Origin: Cladocopium goreaui
Taxonomy: Eukaryota > Sar > Dinophyceae > Suessiales > Symbiodiniaceae
Reading direction: 5' to 3'
NCBI GenBank assembly: GCA_947184155.2
Contig: CAMXCT020002660.1
Coordinates: forward strand, 1 to 64,000
Length of the DNA: 64,000 nucleotides
Shown here: one piece after another, positions 9,420-19,901 of the stretch
How the letters are laid out: every line of letters starts with the position of its first letter
Numbering within the stretch: position 1 is the stretch's first letter
Notes under the pieces: generated by a model
What the model saw: only the letters and a program-made list of their open reading frames with translations
Told to the model about the DNA's origin: nothing
The model's database searches: none
Translations under genes and position numbers: made by a program

Positions 9420-10341
9420 ATGTATCCACCAGTTTTAGACTTGCACGGCGACCAAAATTCACCTCCCAGGCCGCCAGATCAATTCCAGCAATACCTACAG
9501 TCGAGGTCCCTTTATGGCCGCCATGTTTCTACTAGTTTTTTGGATCCTGTTTTCGGGGCCATGATGAAGCAGGCTTGTCGCCAAACACTCAAGTCTTTGG
9601 CTGCTGAATGTCTTGTTGGCGTTCGTTTGGGGCTGCTGGGTTTCTTGACTCCTGTCTGCGTGGACTGATTGTTTTGGTTGCTTGCATTTGGTGCCGGTGG
9701 CTCTTTGTTTTGGACAGATGTCGTTGACACACTTCCTGGATCTGGATTGGTGGGTTGGTGCCCAGAAAGTGTCATTTTTTGCTGATACGAACACAGCTAC
9801 AATTTTTATCCCGCACCCAATGTCAATTTGGGAATGGACAAAAAGGAACATTGGCCCATGTAAAGCGTAAAGGTGCAACGGCCCTTTCAATGAAGGTGAA
9901 ACCTGTTTAAAAATATAGACATTCATATGCATTTGCTCCAATTTCAGCCGTCGAGGGCTTGCCTCGAAAATCTTCCCTCATCCTTACATTTTTTGTTTTG
10001 TTGCAATTTCTAAAGCCTCGAGGCTGCCTCGCTTTGAAGCCTGCCGCCAGGCTCATCCTGAAAGATTGTTTGTTTTGCTCCAAGTTCGCATGGTCGAGAA
10101 CCGGAGTTGCAACAGAGGATGCAAATGCCTTTTTCCCGTCTTGCAGAAAGCGCGCTGTTTTGCTCTAACTTTGCTGTCGCCCCTGCGGGTTTGATTTGCT
10201 TGGCATGTGCAATACTTCTGGCAGTCACGGTGTGAAAACTGACAGCGTTTAGTGCAGATTTTGGTGGCAGGTGCGATGACCATGACTAGAACTGGCAAGC
10301 AATCTTTGGGCATGTTCTGAAATCCGAAGTTGCACCCAGAT

Positions 10342-10573
10342 TGGCAAACTGCAAAGGGTAAAACCTAGGAATTAGGTAGCTACTGTAGTTAGCTAGGCAG
10401 TTCACTAGGTAGAGACGGCATGGCATGACAACAGCTCATGACCGCAGCCCCTTTTGCACAACCGTGCACTCAAGGAAGGAAAAAGGTGCCACTGTGTGGC
10501 AGCTTGTCCAACTAGCGGGGTAGGTAACTTGTGAGAGCCCAATACGCTGACCACTACCAGCTTTGCTTTTGCA
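10342..10573 (+). repeat. 5' LTR of copia 3 (232 bp)
   Basis: Starts TGGCAAACTG and ends GCTTTTGCA. Compared with the 3' LTR it has one C/T difference in GTGCA(C/T)TCAAGG and an extra 22 bp near 10486-10507 that folds as TGCCAC-TGT-GTGGCA with further pairing outside. Confidence 0.92.
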
Positions 10574-12017
10574 TGGTAGCGGAGCTGCGTGGGTAGCCCC
10601 ACCGCTCCAGGTCAAAGAGCGGGCAGCTCCGCCGGCCAAGGCCGCGGGCAGCCCCGCCCAAACTGAGGACAAGCCTACGTGGCCAAGGCTGCGTAGGAGA
10701 GTCCAAACAAAACGGCTTCTCGGGAGAACACCTGGGAATCCTGGAATAGGTCGACCCCTTGGGACGACCGTGACTGGCAAGCTCAGGACTGGGCAAGCCG
10801 TGGCCTCCCAGCAAGAACCCAGAGCTCCTGCAACAAGGGACGCTGGGACAACCACTGACAATAGTTGGTGGGGACGAAGCCGACCAGACACGAATCGATC
10901 TCGAAGCAGTCGATTCGCCCAAGAAAGGAATCGGCGAGGACATCGCTCAGTGGCCAGGACAGAGGCCAGGATCCAAAGGGGTCAAGAGCGAAGAGCCGCA
11001 CGGGACGCGGCAGACGCAGCAGCAACAACAGCAGGGTCAGGCCAGTCCACGGACGCGCCACCTGCTGAGCCAACACCGGCCGACCCATCGGCCGATCCAC
11101 CAGCCGATCCTTCGGCTGAGCCAGACCCACCGGCACCAGAGCCGGGGTCAGTGCCATCTTCGGCGCTGGACATCGGGTCAACACCCGACGCACCCGACGT
11201 GCCTCAGACCAACCTAAGGGTGGAAGAGGCCAAGAGGGAAGTGCGGGTAGATCCGCCTCCGGGACGCGCTGCACTCGAAGCAGACAAGCGCGCACCGGTG
11301 AAGTTGGTCCCACAGGCTGAAAGGGCCAGCTCAAGGGCTGCAAGGAAAAGAACCCGACTTCAGAAGGACTTGGACGAAGCCAAGCAGGCGATTGATTCGT
11401 CTGAAGCCCCAAGCCTCTCAATAGAAATCCTGCAAGACGCAGGCATAGAAGTGGTTGACTGGGAAGCTGACATCTCAAGTGAAGAGAGCTTTGAGATCTG
11501 CGTTCCAGACCCTGTGTTTCAGGGCAAGGATCCAGCTGACATCCCACAGCCACACGTGGAGTCAGCAAGCAGCTCCAAGGAGCCGCTGCAGAAGTTGGCC
11601 GCACCTCCGCTGTACGCAGCGGAAGTCCCCGCGCGTGCGAGCCAGCTCACTCCAACAGTCAAGCAAGAGTTCAACAAAGCTCTTGACTTGTGTGAGCAAA
11701 TCCAAGGGGCTTTGAGCCAAAGCCAGAGTGAACACTACGAGGTGGTAGACGAGAGACCACCAAACTGCAGAGAAGAAGATGGAGCAGCAAGCCGCGCAGA
11801 TCCAACTGCAGATGGAGGCTCTAGCGAGTCAGGTTCAGGCCTTGACTACCGCTCAGCAGACCCAACAACAGGTGAATGCGCAGCTGTAGCTCGAGAAAGA
11901 GCAGCTGGAACAACGCCTCAACGTCGCGTTGGGACAATTGCAGCAATCCTTGCAGAACGGAGGCGCAGCAGGCGCAGTTCCCCAGCCGAGCGCGGGGAGC
12001 TCCGCCGGCACCAGTAA
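10563..12017 (+). CDS. Copia 3 leader ORF, Pro/Ala-rich and charged, unknown function
   Basis: An open frame of up to 484 codons beginning at the LTR edge. No ATG supports the beginning, so the true start is unknown. The product is Arg-rich at first, then Pro/Asp/Ala-rich (about 11040-11200), then has a charged helical part (LQKDLDEAKQAIDSSEA) and an acidic segment near 11460. Coding character fades after about 11780, where the gag-pol frame opens at ATG 11779; the last 240 bases of this frame are probably a shadow. It may be the N-terminal part of Gag joined by frameshift, or a separate leader protein. I do not recognise a domain. Confidence 0.55.
   Translation: MLLHGSGAAWVAPPLQVKERAAPPAKAAGSPAQTEDKPTWPRLRRRVQTKRLLGRTPGNPGIGRPLGTTVTGKLRTGQAVASQQEPRAPATRDAGTTTDNSWWGRSRPDTNRSRSSRFAQERNRRGHRSVARTEARIQRGQERRAARDAADAAATTAGSGQSTDAPPAEPTPADPSADPPADPSAEPDPPAPEPGSVPSSALDIGSTPDAPDVPQTNLRVEEAKREVRVDPPPGRAALEADKRAPVKLVPQAERASSRAARKRTRLQKDLDEAKQAIDSSEAPSLSIEILQDAGIEVVDWEADISSEESFEICVPDPVFQGKDPADIPQPHVESASSSKEPLQKLAAPPLYAAEVPARASQLTPTVKQEFNKALDLCEQIQGALSQSQSEHYEVVDERPPNCREEDGAASRADPTADGGSSESGSGLDYRSADPTTGECAAVARERAAGTTPQRRVGTIAAILAERRRSRRSSPAERGELRRHQ
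10574..10583 (+). promoter_or_regulatory. Primer-binding site, initiator tRNA-Met type
   Basis: TGGTAGCGGA starts with no spacer after the LTR. Its first eight bases equal the Ty1-type site complementary to the 3' end of initiator tRNA-Met (known for Ty1; inferred here). Confidence 0.75.
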
Positions 12018-15000
12018 ACCTGTCAGTCATATAGACGTGCTCAAGTCTGTGAAACAGCCTCAGTCCTTAAAGGACAGGGAGCAGTGGGAACGCTTCACCT
12101 TTCAGGTGGAAACCTATCTGGCACTGATCAATGAAGAGTTTCCCACAGACTTGGAAGAAGCACGCAAAAGCACCACGTTTGTGGACCCTGTGGATATGAC
12201 TGATGACTGCAAGGCACGTGGCAGACAGCTTTTTGCCATGCTGACTTCCTGGACACAGGAGTTAGCAGTAGCTGTGAAGATAGCCCGTGGAATTCGAGAA
12301 CAGAACGGTTTTGAGTTTTGGAGGCTTCTGTACCGAGAGTTAGCCCCAGATAACCACTCGAAGAGTCTGATCTGGAGACGCTCGCTGCTTAGCCCAAAAT
12401 TTCCCTCAAAAGAGACGGAATTTTCTGCGGCGCTCCAAGAGTGGGAGGCCGACTTAGACAGGTATGAAGCCGAATACGGTGCACAGAAAGCAATAAGTGA
12501 TGAAGATAAACGTGCCGTAGTTCTGACCGAAGCTCCAAATGCCCTGAAACAGCACCTTTCCATGCACATAGCCACGCTGAGCACTTACCAAGCTGTGCGC
12601 GAAGTGGTGGTGTCATACTTGCAAGCCAAGCAGGTGTGGAAGCCATCGGCCGCGTATGCGGGTAGCACCGCACGCAGTGATCCCATGGAGATTGGACTCG
12701 TCCAACACAAGGGAAAAGGTAAGGACAAAGGTGGCAAAGGAAAGGATGGCAAGAAGGGCAAAGGGAAGGAACAGAAAGGAAAAGGGAAAGACAACCACTC
12801 GAAAGACAAGGGTGGAAAAGGTCAAGACAGCAAAGATCGCTGTGCAATCTGCTGGAAGGCCGGCCATACCACTGAGAAGTGTTGGTTCAACACAAAAGGT
12901 CAGGAAAAGGGAAAGGGTAAGAAGGCAGTAGCAGCCGTGAATGAAGGTGACAACGCCTCCATTGTCTCGGCTGGTCCCTCGGCATCGCAGGTTGGGGGCA
13001 ACAACAGCGTCATCACCCTTCCTTCCTCGTCTTCGACGTCGTACAGAAAAGACAAGAACGTCAGTAAGATCGGGGAACACCGACTTCTCATGGTAAAGCC
13101 CGGCCACAGCGGGCAGCACCGCGTGGAATCAGTTTCACCTCAAGCCATTTTGGCAACCCAAACGGCGGGCAGTACAGGAGTCAGCCAACACCAGCAAAAT
13201 GCCATTTTGGCAGAACAGGCCATTTTGGCCAAGTGGCAGGCCATTTCGGACTGCAAAGACAAACCAGGCTGGCATGACCTTGACACGGACACCAAGGTGT
13301 ACGTGGTACGGGGGAAAGCTGGCACCCAAAGGAGGTATGTCACACCCGGGCCTCAATACTCAGATTTCACTCTGAGGTCCACCTGGCAATGGAACTATGC
13401 CGCCGATGCATGGGAAACCAGGGAGCTTGGAAGGAAATGGAAGCTTCTTCAAAACCCACATAAGGCATTTGCGGGAAGCAAAGTATGGGCATTGCATGCT
13501 TTCCAGAGAAGCACGCCCAAGATAGCCAGAGTAGCGAGCAGAGGCACGCTATTGGTGGACACTGGAGCATGCTGTTCGGTCTGCACCCCTGAGGCCTTTC
13601 AGACAGCAGACCTCGACCCAAGCGCCACAGAGGAGCTCTACACAGTAGATGACACACCGCTGAAGGCGTGCGGGGAGATCCGCCCCAGGTTGCGACTCGG
13701 AGAGCAGCTTCAGGAAGAGGCACAGGTCACTTTTCAGGTGGTCGAAGGTGTGAATGAGAACATCCTGTCAGTCAATCGAGCCCTGGACGTTGGAGCCAGC
13801 GTCCACTTCGAAACTGACAACTGCTACATCCAATGGGCAGATGGCAGCATCGCCACGTTCCGGCGAGAAGGGAGACAGTTCCTGTTGCCCTACGAAGAGC
13901 TGGATGGCGGAAAGGGCCAGGTAAAGGTCGCAGCCATCAACCCCGAGGATGAAGAAGCAATGGCAGTTCACCGCCATGCACTCCAGGAAGATGAGGAAGC
14001 CGACGCTGTGCGAGAGTTCGCCCAGCAAGAAGCGGACGCCGCTATGCAGGCGGAAGATCCCGGCCTGCTGGCCGACTTGGAGGAAGCGGCAGACGAGCCG
14101 GAGCCGCCTGAACCAAGAGGGCTACCTCAACCGGAAAGCCCCACAGAAGAACAGCGACAGCAGCATCGGTTGACTCACCTGCCATTCGCACCATGGTGCG
14201 AGGAGTGTGTGAGCGGGAAATCCCGCCAAGACCAACACAAGCGAGATCAGTCAACAGAACGAGATCAAGGTGTCTCGGTGGTCCAAATGGATTACTTCTT
14301 TCTGTCTCCAGAACGGGAAGAAGAGGTAGAAGACGAATCTCGTCTTGTGACCATCTTGTGTTTAACCGATACCGGCACCGGATGGCCATTGACACTTCAA
14401 CTCCCCAACAAGTCTGTGGAGGTGGCTCAGTCAAAATACTGCCTGCAGAACATCGACCTCTACTTCAAGAACTTGAGGTATGACAAGATCATCCTCCAGC
14501 ACGATGGCGAGCCCACCATAAGAGCCCTAGCAAACAGCATCCAACGCCATGTGGGTGCATCCAAGGTCTCTGTGCGGGAAGCTCCGCCGAAGCAACACGA
14601 GAGCCAAGGAACTGTGGAGTCGATGAACGGATTCGCAGCTTCGCAAATCCGGACTCTGTGGTTAGATGTCAGGCAGAGGTATCCTGAGCTGGACGTGAGT
14701 AGCAACCTCACGCCATGGCTTGTGCGCCACGCGGCGTGGCTCATAGCCAGATACCACACACGCAGCAGAGATGGCATGACGCCATACAAGCTGGTCACAG
14801 GAGGTGACTACAACCATCCTGTAGCCACGTTGGGAGAAATAGTGCTGGGCAAGGTGCCGAGCCCCAAAGGCAAGATCCAACGCCGATGGATCAAAGGAGT
14901 GTGGCTTGGAAAGCTGGACAGGGACGACAGCAATGTGCTCGGCACAGCGTCAGGTGCAATCGCTGTGCGGTCCATAAGGCGACTGCCCAAGGAGGGACAG

Positions 15001-18000
15001 ATCAGCTCGGAGCTGATGGCAGCCATGAAAGGAACCCCTTGGCAGCCGAGAGATGGCGTGAGGCATAAGATCACTCGTGAGTTGTCTCAGCCAATCGCCT
15101 TTCCAGCACCAGCCGCATCGGGTAGCCCCGAGCGAGAAGAAGCAGCAGATCGGGAGCATCCGGCGCTGGCAGTGGACGGACACAACGTCGACCACGACGC
15201 CCTCGTGGTACAAGCCGTGGCACAGCTAGAGGAAGAGCTGGAACCGATGCAGGATGCGGAGGAATTTCTAGATCTAGCGGGTGGCCCCGCAGACGTCAGT
15301 CCCGTTCCAACAACGCCAGCGGAATCCGAGATTGCAGATCCTCCGCCGCCCGAGCACGGGCCGAGCGGGTCTCCACCGCCCTTTCGGGGAGCGGGATGGT
15401 CCTCAAACTTGCAAAGTCTTCCCAATGAACCCATGAGTCCATCTGGATTGGGGGCAGGAGGGAAACGAGAGAGGGCTAATCCGGGAGAACTGAAGACCGG
15501 CGAAGCTGATGCAAAGCAGCCCCGGCAAGCAGGGATCTTGCAGCACTTGACAACCAAAGAGATTTGGGACAAAATCCAGCAATGGGGAAACTCAGAAGAA
15601 CCGAACAACCCAACAGCGATCCAGCGAATTTCAAATGTGACAGAATTCGTCGATCAGATGCTCGACCCTGAGGAGGTATCCAAAGCCCGAAAGGCACAAC
15701 TGCGAAAGCTGTGGGAGCGAGGAGCGTTCACTCCCATCCACAGAAAAGACATACCCCAGGGATCGCAGCTTTTTGGTCACAAATGGGTAGACAAGTGTTC
15801 ACGAGGGACTTACAAGTCGCGCTTCACATGCGCAGACGTCAAGGCGCGATACACCCAAGAGCAAGAGGCTGAGCTGGATGTTTTCGTGCCAACTCCAACT
15901 CCTGAGTCTCACAATGTCTTAGAGGTATATGCCCTCATGAACAAGTTCTACACGAGGAGCTTAGACATAGTTACAGCCTTCCTCATAGGAAGGGACCGGG
16001 GCGCAGCACAAGGTAAACCGGTCTATGTCCGAGCACCCATCGAATGGTGGGATCTCTTCCTCGAATGGCTCGAAGAAGTCAACCCGGCGGATCGGCAGTG
16101 GTACAAGGATCGGTTCAAGGAAATGTGTTTCCGGCTGGATGGAAATCTCTACGGTCGAAGAACGGCCGGATCTGTGTATAGAAACGAGCTAGAAGAGATA
16201 GTGTGCTCGCGGGTAGACCCGCAGCGGTATGCCTTTGTCAGGGGTCAGAAAGATCCGTGCATTTTCCGGTGCACCAAGACTGGCATTGTACTGCTGCACC
16301 ATGTGGACGACATCCGCGCAGCAGGACCTTCAGAGGCCCTAGCGCATCTCTTCGAACAAGAACTACCGCGACACTGCGAAGTGCAAGCGGGAGAACTCGA
16401 AAAGGAGGGAACGGCAGTGGAATACCTGGGACGCACCAAAGTGCGCAGTGAAGATGCAATCCTCACCATCCCAGACGAAAAGCACAGGCAAGCCGTGATC
16501 TCCGCAGCGGGTATCTCCGCGCGTGACAGGAGTGAGGTTCCTTCCAAACAATTGAATCTTCTGGAAACCACTCCCCTGTCCGAAGAAGAAGCAAAACGCT
16601 ATCGCAGCGCAGTAGGATCCGCGATCTACCTGAGCTTGGATCGCAGAGACATACAATATGCTGTAAAGGAAGCAGCGAGGCACATGTCGCAGCCAAGGCA
16701 GTGTGACATGAAAGCTGTGAAGACACTTGCAACATACCTGCAAACTCACCCCACGGTTGGCAGGGTGGTAACATGTGATCAGCCAAGTGCGACTGGCGAA
16801 TGGAGCATAGAGTTGTATTCCGACTCAGACTGGGCCGGGTGCCTCGAGAGCCGGAGGAGCACCGACTGTCATGTGGCAATAGTCTGTGGAGCTGTGGTTG
16901 CTTGCACAACCCAGACGCAACCCGGACTGCCAGCTACTAGCAGCCCAGATGCGGAACTAAGAGGTGTATCCAGAGCAGCCAGAGAAGCAATCTACTTGCG
17001 CGATCTCATCACCTTGGACTTTGGCCAACTGTGCGGGAAGCCCCGCCTATGGACCGACAGCTCGTCGGCCATGCAGGCAGCGAAACGCATAGGTCCAGGA
17101 GCCAAGTTGAGGCACCTGGAAGTCTGTGAGTTCTACGTGCAGGGAGCGATCCAGTCAAAGCAGCTCGCTCTGGGAAAGGTCAAAGGAACGCTCAACTGTG
17201 CAAACTTTCTAACAAAACATCCCAAGTCAGGGACGGAGGTAAAGCAGGCCCTACCTGGACTGGGTATGTGCGAAGCTCATGACGGAGAGGATGTGCTATC
17301 ATCCACAAAGCGCATCTCCGTCAAGGTCTCGACTGTGACCAAGCAGCATGCTTGGAAGACTCCGGTCCCAGCAAGCGTTGCTTGGATTGACAACAGAAAG
17401 GACCGAGCGGGCAGCACCGCCCCGAAAACAAAGGGCAGTGTGAACTACATCAAGTCGTTGGTGATTCTCAGCCAGATCACCGCAGTGCGAGCGCAGGGAC
17501 AAGGAAATCAGTGGATCAATCCAATTGTCCTGTACATCCTCGCGCTCATAGGCTTGTTAGCCATCTATGTGAAGCTGTATCAGCTAGGAGTGCTGATTAC
17601 AGACTGGCTTTTCCCGCCTGAAGGCGAAAATCAACTTCCCGAACAACCGGCTCAAGTTGAAGGAGCCGAAGTGCAACTTCAGCTGGATAGTGCTACGGTG
17701 CGCCTCAACATCACCGCCTACCGAGACGGTAGACAGCTGAACATCAGCCAGACGGTGAATGCGCCAGCGGCAGCCCCGCGGCTAGGTTCCGCGGAAGCCC
17801 CGCAGCCTCAACCGGCGGAAACCCCGCGGCAGGAGGAACTAACTCCTAGTCGCATCGAGCGCTGGTCAGAGGAACAGTGGGCACAAAGAGGGGCAGAAAG
17901 CAACATGACCCTCCAGGAGCTGATCGAATGGCGCAGGCGCGAAGAAAGGCTGATTCATGGGCAAGACCCAGACTCCAGCCAAGATGAACCAGGTGAGTCA

Positions 18001-18285
18001 ACTTCGCACAGTGCGGACAGCCCCGCCTCTGAGCGGGATGTACCGCCTGAGCGGGAGGAACCGCCTGAGCGGGTAGCACCGCCCGAGCGGGCGGAGCCGC
18101 CGATCTCCAGTTCCGGCCCGGAGCTCTTGACGGGAGACTCAGCCATTGAGCGGGAAGCTCCGCTAGATCCCTTTGATGGGATGAGTCCAAATGAGCTCCA
18201 GCAGTGGCGCGAGGCCGAGAACAGAGTTCTGGGGATCGAAGGCGGCAGCTCCAGTGGCGGCAGCCCTTTCTCTGGCCACAGCTAG
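11779..18285 (+). CDS. Copia 3 Gag-Pol polyprotein with membrane-anchored C-terminal extension
   Basis: The start chosen is ATG 11779, because the frame from there encodes a Gln-rich coiled coil (MEQQAAQIQLQMEALASQVQ...) that continues past an in-frame TAG at 11887 as LEKEQLEQRLNVALGQLQQ. Then come the Gag capsid-like region, a Lys-Gly-rich linker, a zinc knuckle CAICWKAGHTTEKC (12841-12882), protease LLVDTGACCSV (about 13551), the integrase HHCC site (about 14165-14208), and integrase Asp 14295, Asp 14513 and Glu 14625. RT shows SLDIVTAF near 15960 and HVDD near 16300. RNase H shows YSDSDWAG near 16815, SSPDAEL near 16937, WTDSSSA near 17050 and NCANFLTK near 17193. A tail of about 370 residues follows, with one transmembrane segment (about 17515-17580), NIT, NIS and NMT sequons, and Pro/Glu-Arg repeats. 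Apart from TAG 11887 the frame is intact. Confidence 0.9.
11887..11889 (+). other. In-frame TAG inside the Gag coiled coil of copia 3
   Basis: Heptad-like Gln/Leu-rich sequence runs through the stop in the same frame (…QVNAQL, stop, LEKEQLEQ…). A CAG-to-TAG change or a readthrough site would explain it. Otherwise translation must start downstream, where no ATG lies close. Confidence 0.75.
18033..18100 (+). repeat. 18-bp tandem array of hairpin family A
   Basis: Four hairpins at exact 18-bp steps (18033, 18051, 18069 and 18087). Each has GAGCGGG on the left and CCGC on the right with a different four-base centre. The array encodes a PPER-type repeat. Confidence 0.88.
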
Positions 18286-18341
18286 CCAGGAGAGGTATAG
18301 CTACGTCTCACCAAGAACCCGGCAGTGAGCCATGCCACTCT

Positions 18342-18349
18342 AAGGAGGG
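18342..18349 (+). promoter_or_regulatory. Polypurine tract of copia 3
   Basis: AAGGAGGG directly before the TG of the 3' LTR; plus-strand primer site by position. Confidence 0.75.
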
Positions 18350-18559
18350 TGGCAAACTGCAAAGGGTAAAACCTAGGAATTAGGTAGCTACTGTAGTTAG
18401 CTAGGCAGTTCACTAGGTAGAGACGGCATGGCATGACAACAGCTCATGACCGCAGCCCCTTTTGCACAACCGTGCATTCAAGGAAGGAAATGTCCAACTA
18501 GCGGGGTAGGTAACTTGTGAGAGCCCAATACGCTGACCACTACCAGCTTTGCTTTTGCA
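18350..18559 (+). repeat. 3' LTR of copia 3 (210 bp)
   Basis: Matches 10342-10573 except for one substitution and absence of the 22-bp palindrome. Its end overlaps the last codons of the interrupted minus-strand copia 2 frame, whose stop at 18540 is supplied by the LTR. Confidence 0.92.
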
Positions 18560-19901
18560 AATATTCTCTTCTCTCACGTGACAACGGTTTTGTGTTCAGA
18601 TCTGCAGGATTTTCTTTTGTGGATATCCTTTCAACCAGAAACCATTTCAGTCGCATCGCTTGTTGGCTCCATAGAAGCCTTGTTGAAAGATGCTTGGCTC
18701 TTCCAGGACCAAGCCGACTGAAAAAGCTTTGAGCACTCGTTGAATCAAGTTTGAGTCGCATCTGCACCTGTTGGTTGTTACTCAGACCTCCTTCATCACC
18801 AAGCAAAAACTGCAAAAATTGTTTCACCATGATTCCTTCAACAAGGAGTCCTGTCGCAGCAAGGATTTCAGCCTCCATCGATGACAATGAGATTGAGGCT
18901 TGAGCACGGCTATGACTGTGAATGCAACAGGAGTTGAGGAAAATGAGACCAGACGATGTCGAACGTCTTGTTGTTTTGCAGCTTGCCCAGTCACTATCGC
19001 TGTAAAGCTCAAGTTCATAGGGATGCCCATCTTTTGTTTCTTCCAAACCATTCCACCTGGTGAGCGTTGATGAAAACAACTCGGCACATGGGTAATGCAT
19101 GCGCATGTCCTGGGTCTGCATGAGGTAGCTGCCCAACTTCTTCAAAGCGCACAACGAGGTCTTTGTCGGTCTACCCATGTAGCTCGCGAAAACACGAACT
19201 GTCTGTTGGATATCCAGCCTCTCCTGTGCAATGTAGAGGCAAATTCCCAACGCTGATCGGTAGATCTTGCTTTCTTTCTCATCCAGGTACTCTTCCATGG
19301 GAGTAAGCTCAGCATCGAAGACATTCAAAGCACTGTGGTGAGGAACTGTCTTTCCCCGCCTGCTTGTGATACCAAGCAACTCAGCAAGTTTCGGAATGTA
19401 CTTGCTGTTGGGAGCAATGTAAACTCCATCTTCCCCAATTTCGATCTGCCGCTTGAGGTAAAACAATTTGCCTGGTTCTTGAACTCCATAAGGACCATCC
19501 TTCTTCAGCGTCAACTTCTCAGACAGTTTTGCGCAAACCTCTTCAGCATCAGCCTTGTTGGCCACCAACAACAAATCATCAATGTGAGCAGAAATGTAAA
19601 TCTCCTTCTGGCGATGTTTGAAAACGGTTCCTTGCATGTGGGCAAAATCAAGCTCTCCAAGCAAAGTCGTAAGATGGAAGTTCCATCTCATTGCTGCATT
19701 CCTTTGCCCTGGCAGACATTTGCGTAGCTGCCAAAACATCAAATTTGCATTTCCACCTGCTGCTCTCACCCAATCAACACCTTCACCATCATCAGCGGTG
19801 TTGTTGGACTGAATGTTTCTTCTGTTGAGGCACATTGTCCACGAAATTCTCTGGCCACCATTCTCGCACGTCTTGTCCAGCAACCAGATCGATATCTCCA
19901 A
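18560..19901 (-). pseudogene. Copia 2 RT C-terminus and RNase H
   Basis: RT resumes at LPGQRNAAMRW near 19.70 kb. The active-site pair is IDD (SAHIDDLLLV, near 19.58 kb) in place of the usual YVDD. RNase H shows YSDSDWAS near 18.99 kb, SSMEAEIL near 18.88 kb, KLDSTSAQ near 18.74 kb and NPADLNTK near 18.60 kb. The frame then enters the copia 3 LTR. With an internal RT deletion and frame changes the product cannot be functional. Confidence 0.83.

Larger units (their letters stand above)
7147..10341. other. Intergenic region without a supported gene
   Basis: No frame shows a recognisable domain or sustained coding character. The stretch may include the copia 1 3' LTR from 7320. It holds two GT-rich tracts (about 8757-8845 and 9203-9291), a 74-bp direct repeat (listed separately), and small palindromes such as CGAGG...CCTCG near 9952-9966 and an AGCGAT/ATCGCT pair near 8270. 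Otherwise I see nothing definable. Confidence 0.6.
10589..18163 (+). repeat. Dispersed 13-15 nt hairpin family A (about 25 copies)
   Basis: Consensus GCGGG-nAGC-nCCGC, with stem GCGG/CCGC often extended by G/C. Copies start at 10589, 10619, 10644, 11619, 11992, 12658, 13109, 13670, 14213, 15118, 15277, 15365, 16209, 16507, 17033, 17407, 17767, 17791, 17815, 18013, 18033, 18051, 18069, 18087 and 18150. Two copies have compensated stems: GTGGG..CCCAC at 10589 and TCGGG..CCCGA at 15118. Copies fall in all three frames relative to gag-pol, so the conserved unit is nucleic acid rather than peptide. Confidence 0.85.
10342..18559 (+). mobile_element. Copia retrotransposon 3, structurally complete
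   Basis: An 8.2-kb LTR element with matching terminal repeats (10342-10573 and 18350-18559) that begin TG and end CA. A primer-binding site starts directly after the left LTR and a purine tract lies directly before the right LTR. It is visibly more GC-rich than its surroundings. It is inserted at the 3' end of the RNase H region of minus-strand copia 2: that frame runs into the right LTR and stops at 18540. The five bases on either side (CAGAT and AATAT) do not match, so no clear target-site duplication is seen. The LTRs differ by one substitution and one 22-bp indel, which suggests a recent insertion. Confidence 0.92.

Noticed and set aside
10783-11604. 273-codon minus-strand open frame opposite the copia 3 leader ORF
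   Set aside because: It lies opposite a GC-rich coding frame and shows no domain; long antisense frames are expected in GC-rich sequence.
10589-18163. Hairpin family A as a CRISPR-like array
   Set aside because: Spacing is irregular, copies lie in coding sequence and there are no uniform spacers; the eukaryotic retroelement context excludes it.
10337-18564. Possible 5-bp target-site duplication around copia 3
   Set aside because: CAGAT and AATAT match at only three of five positions; not convincing.
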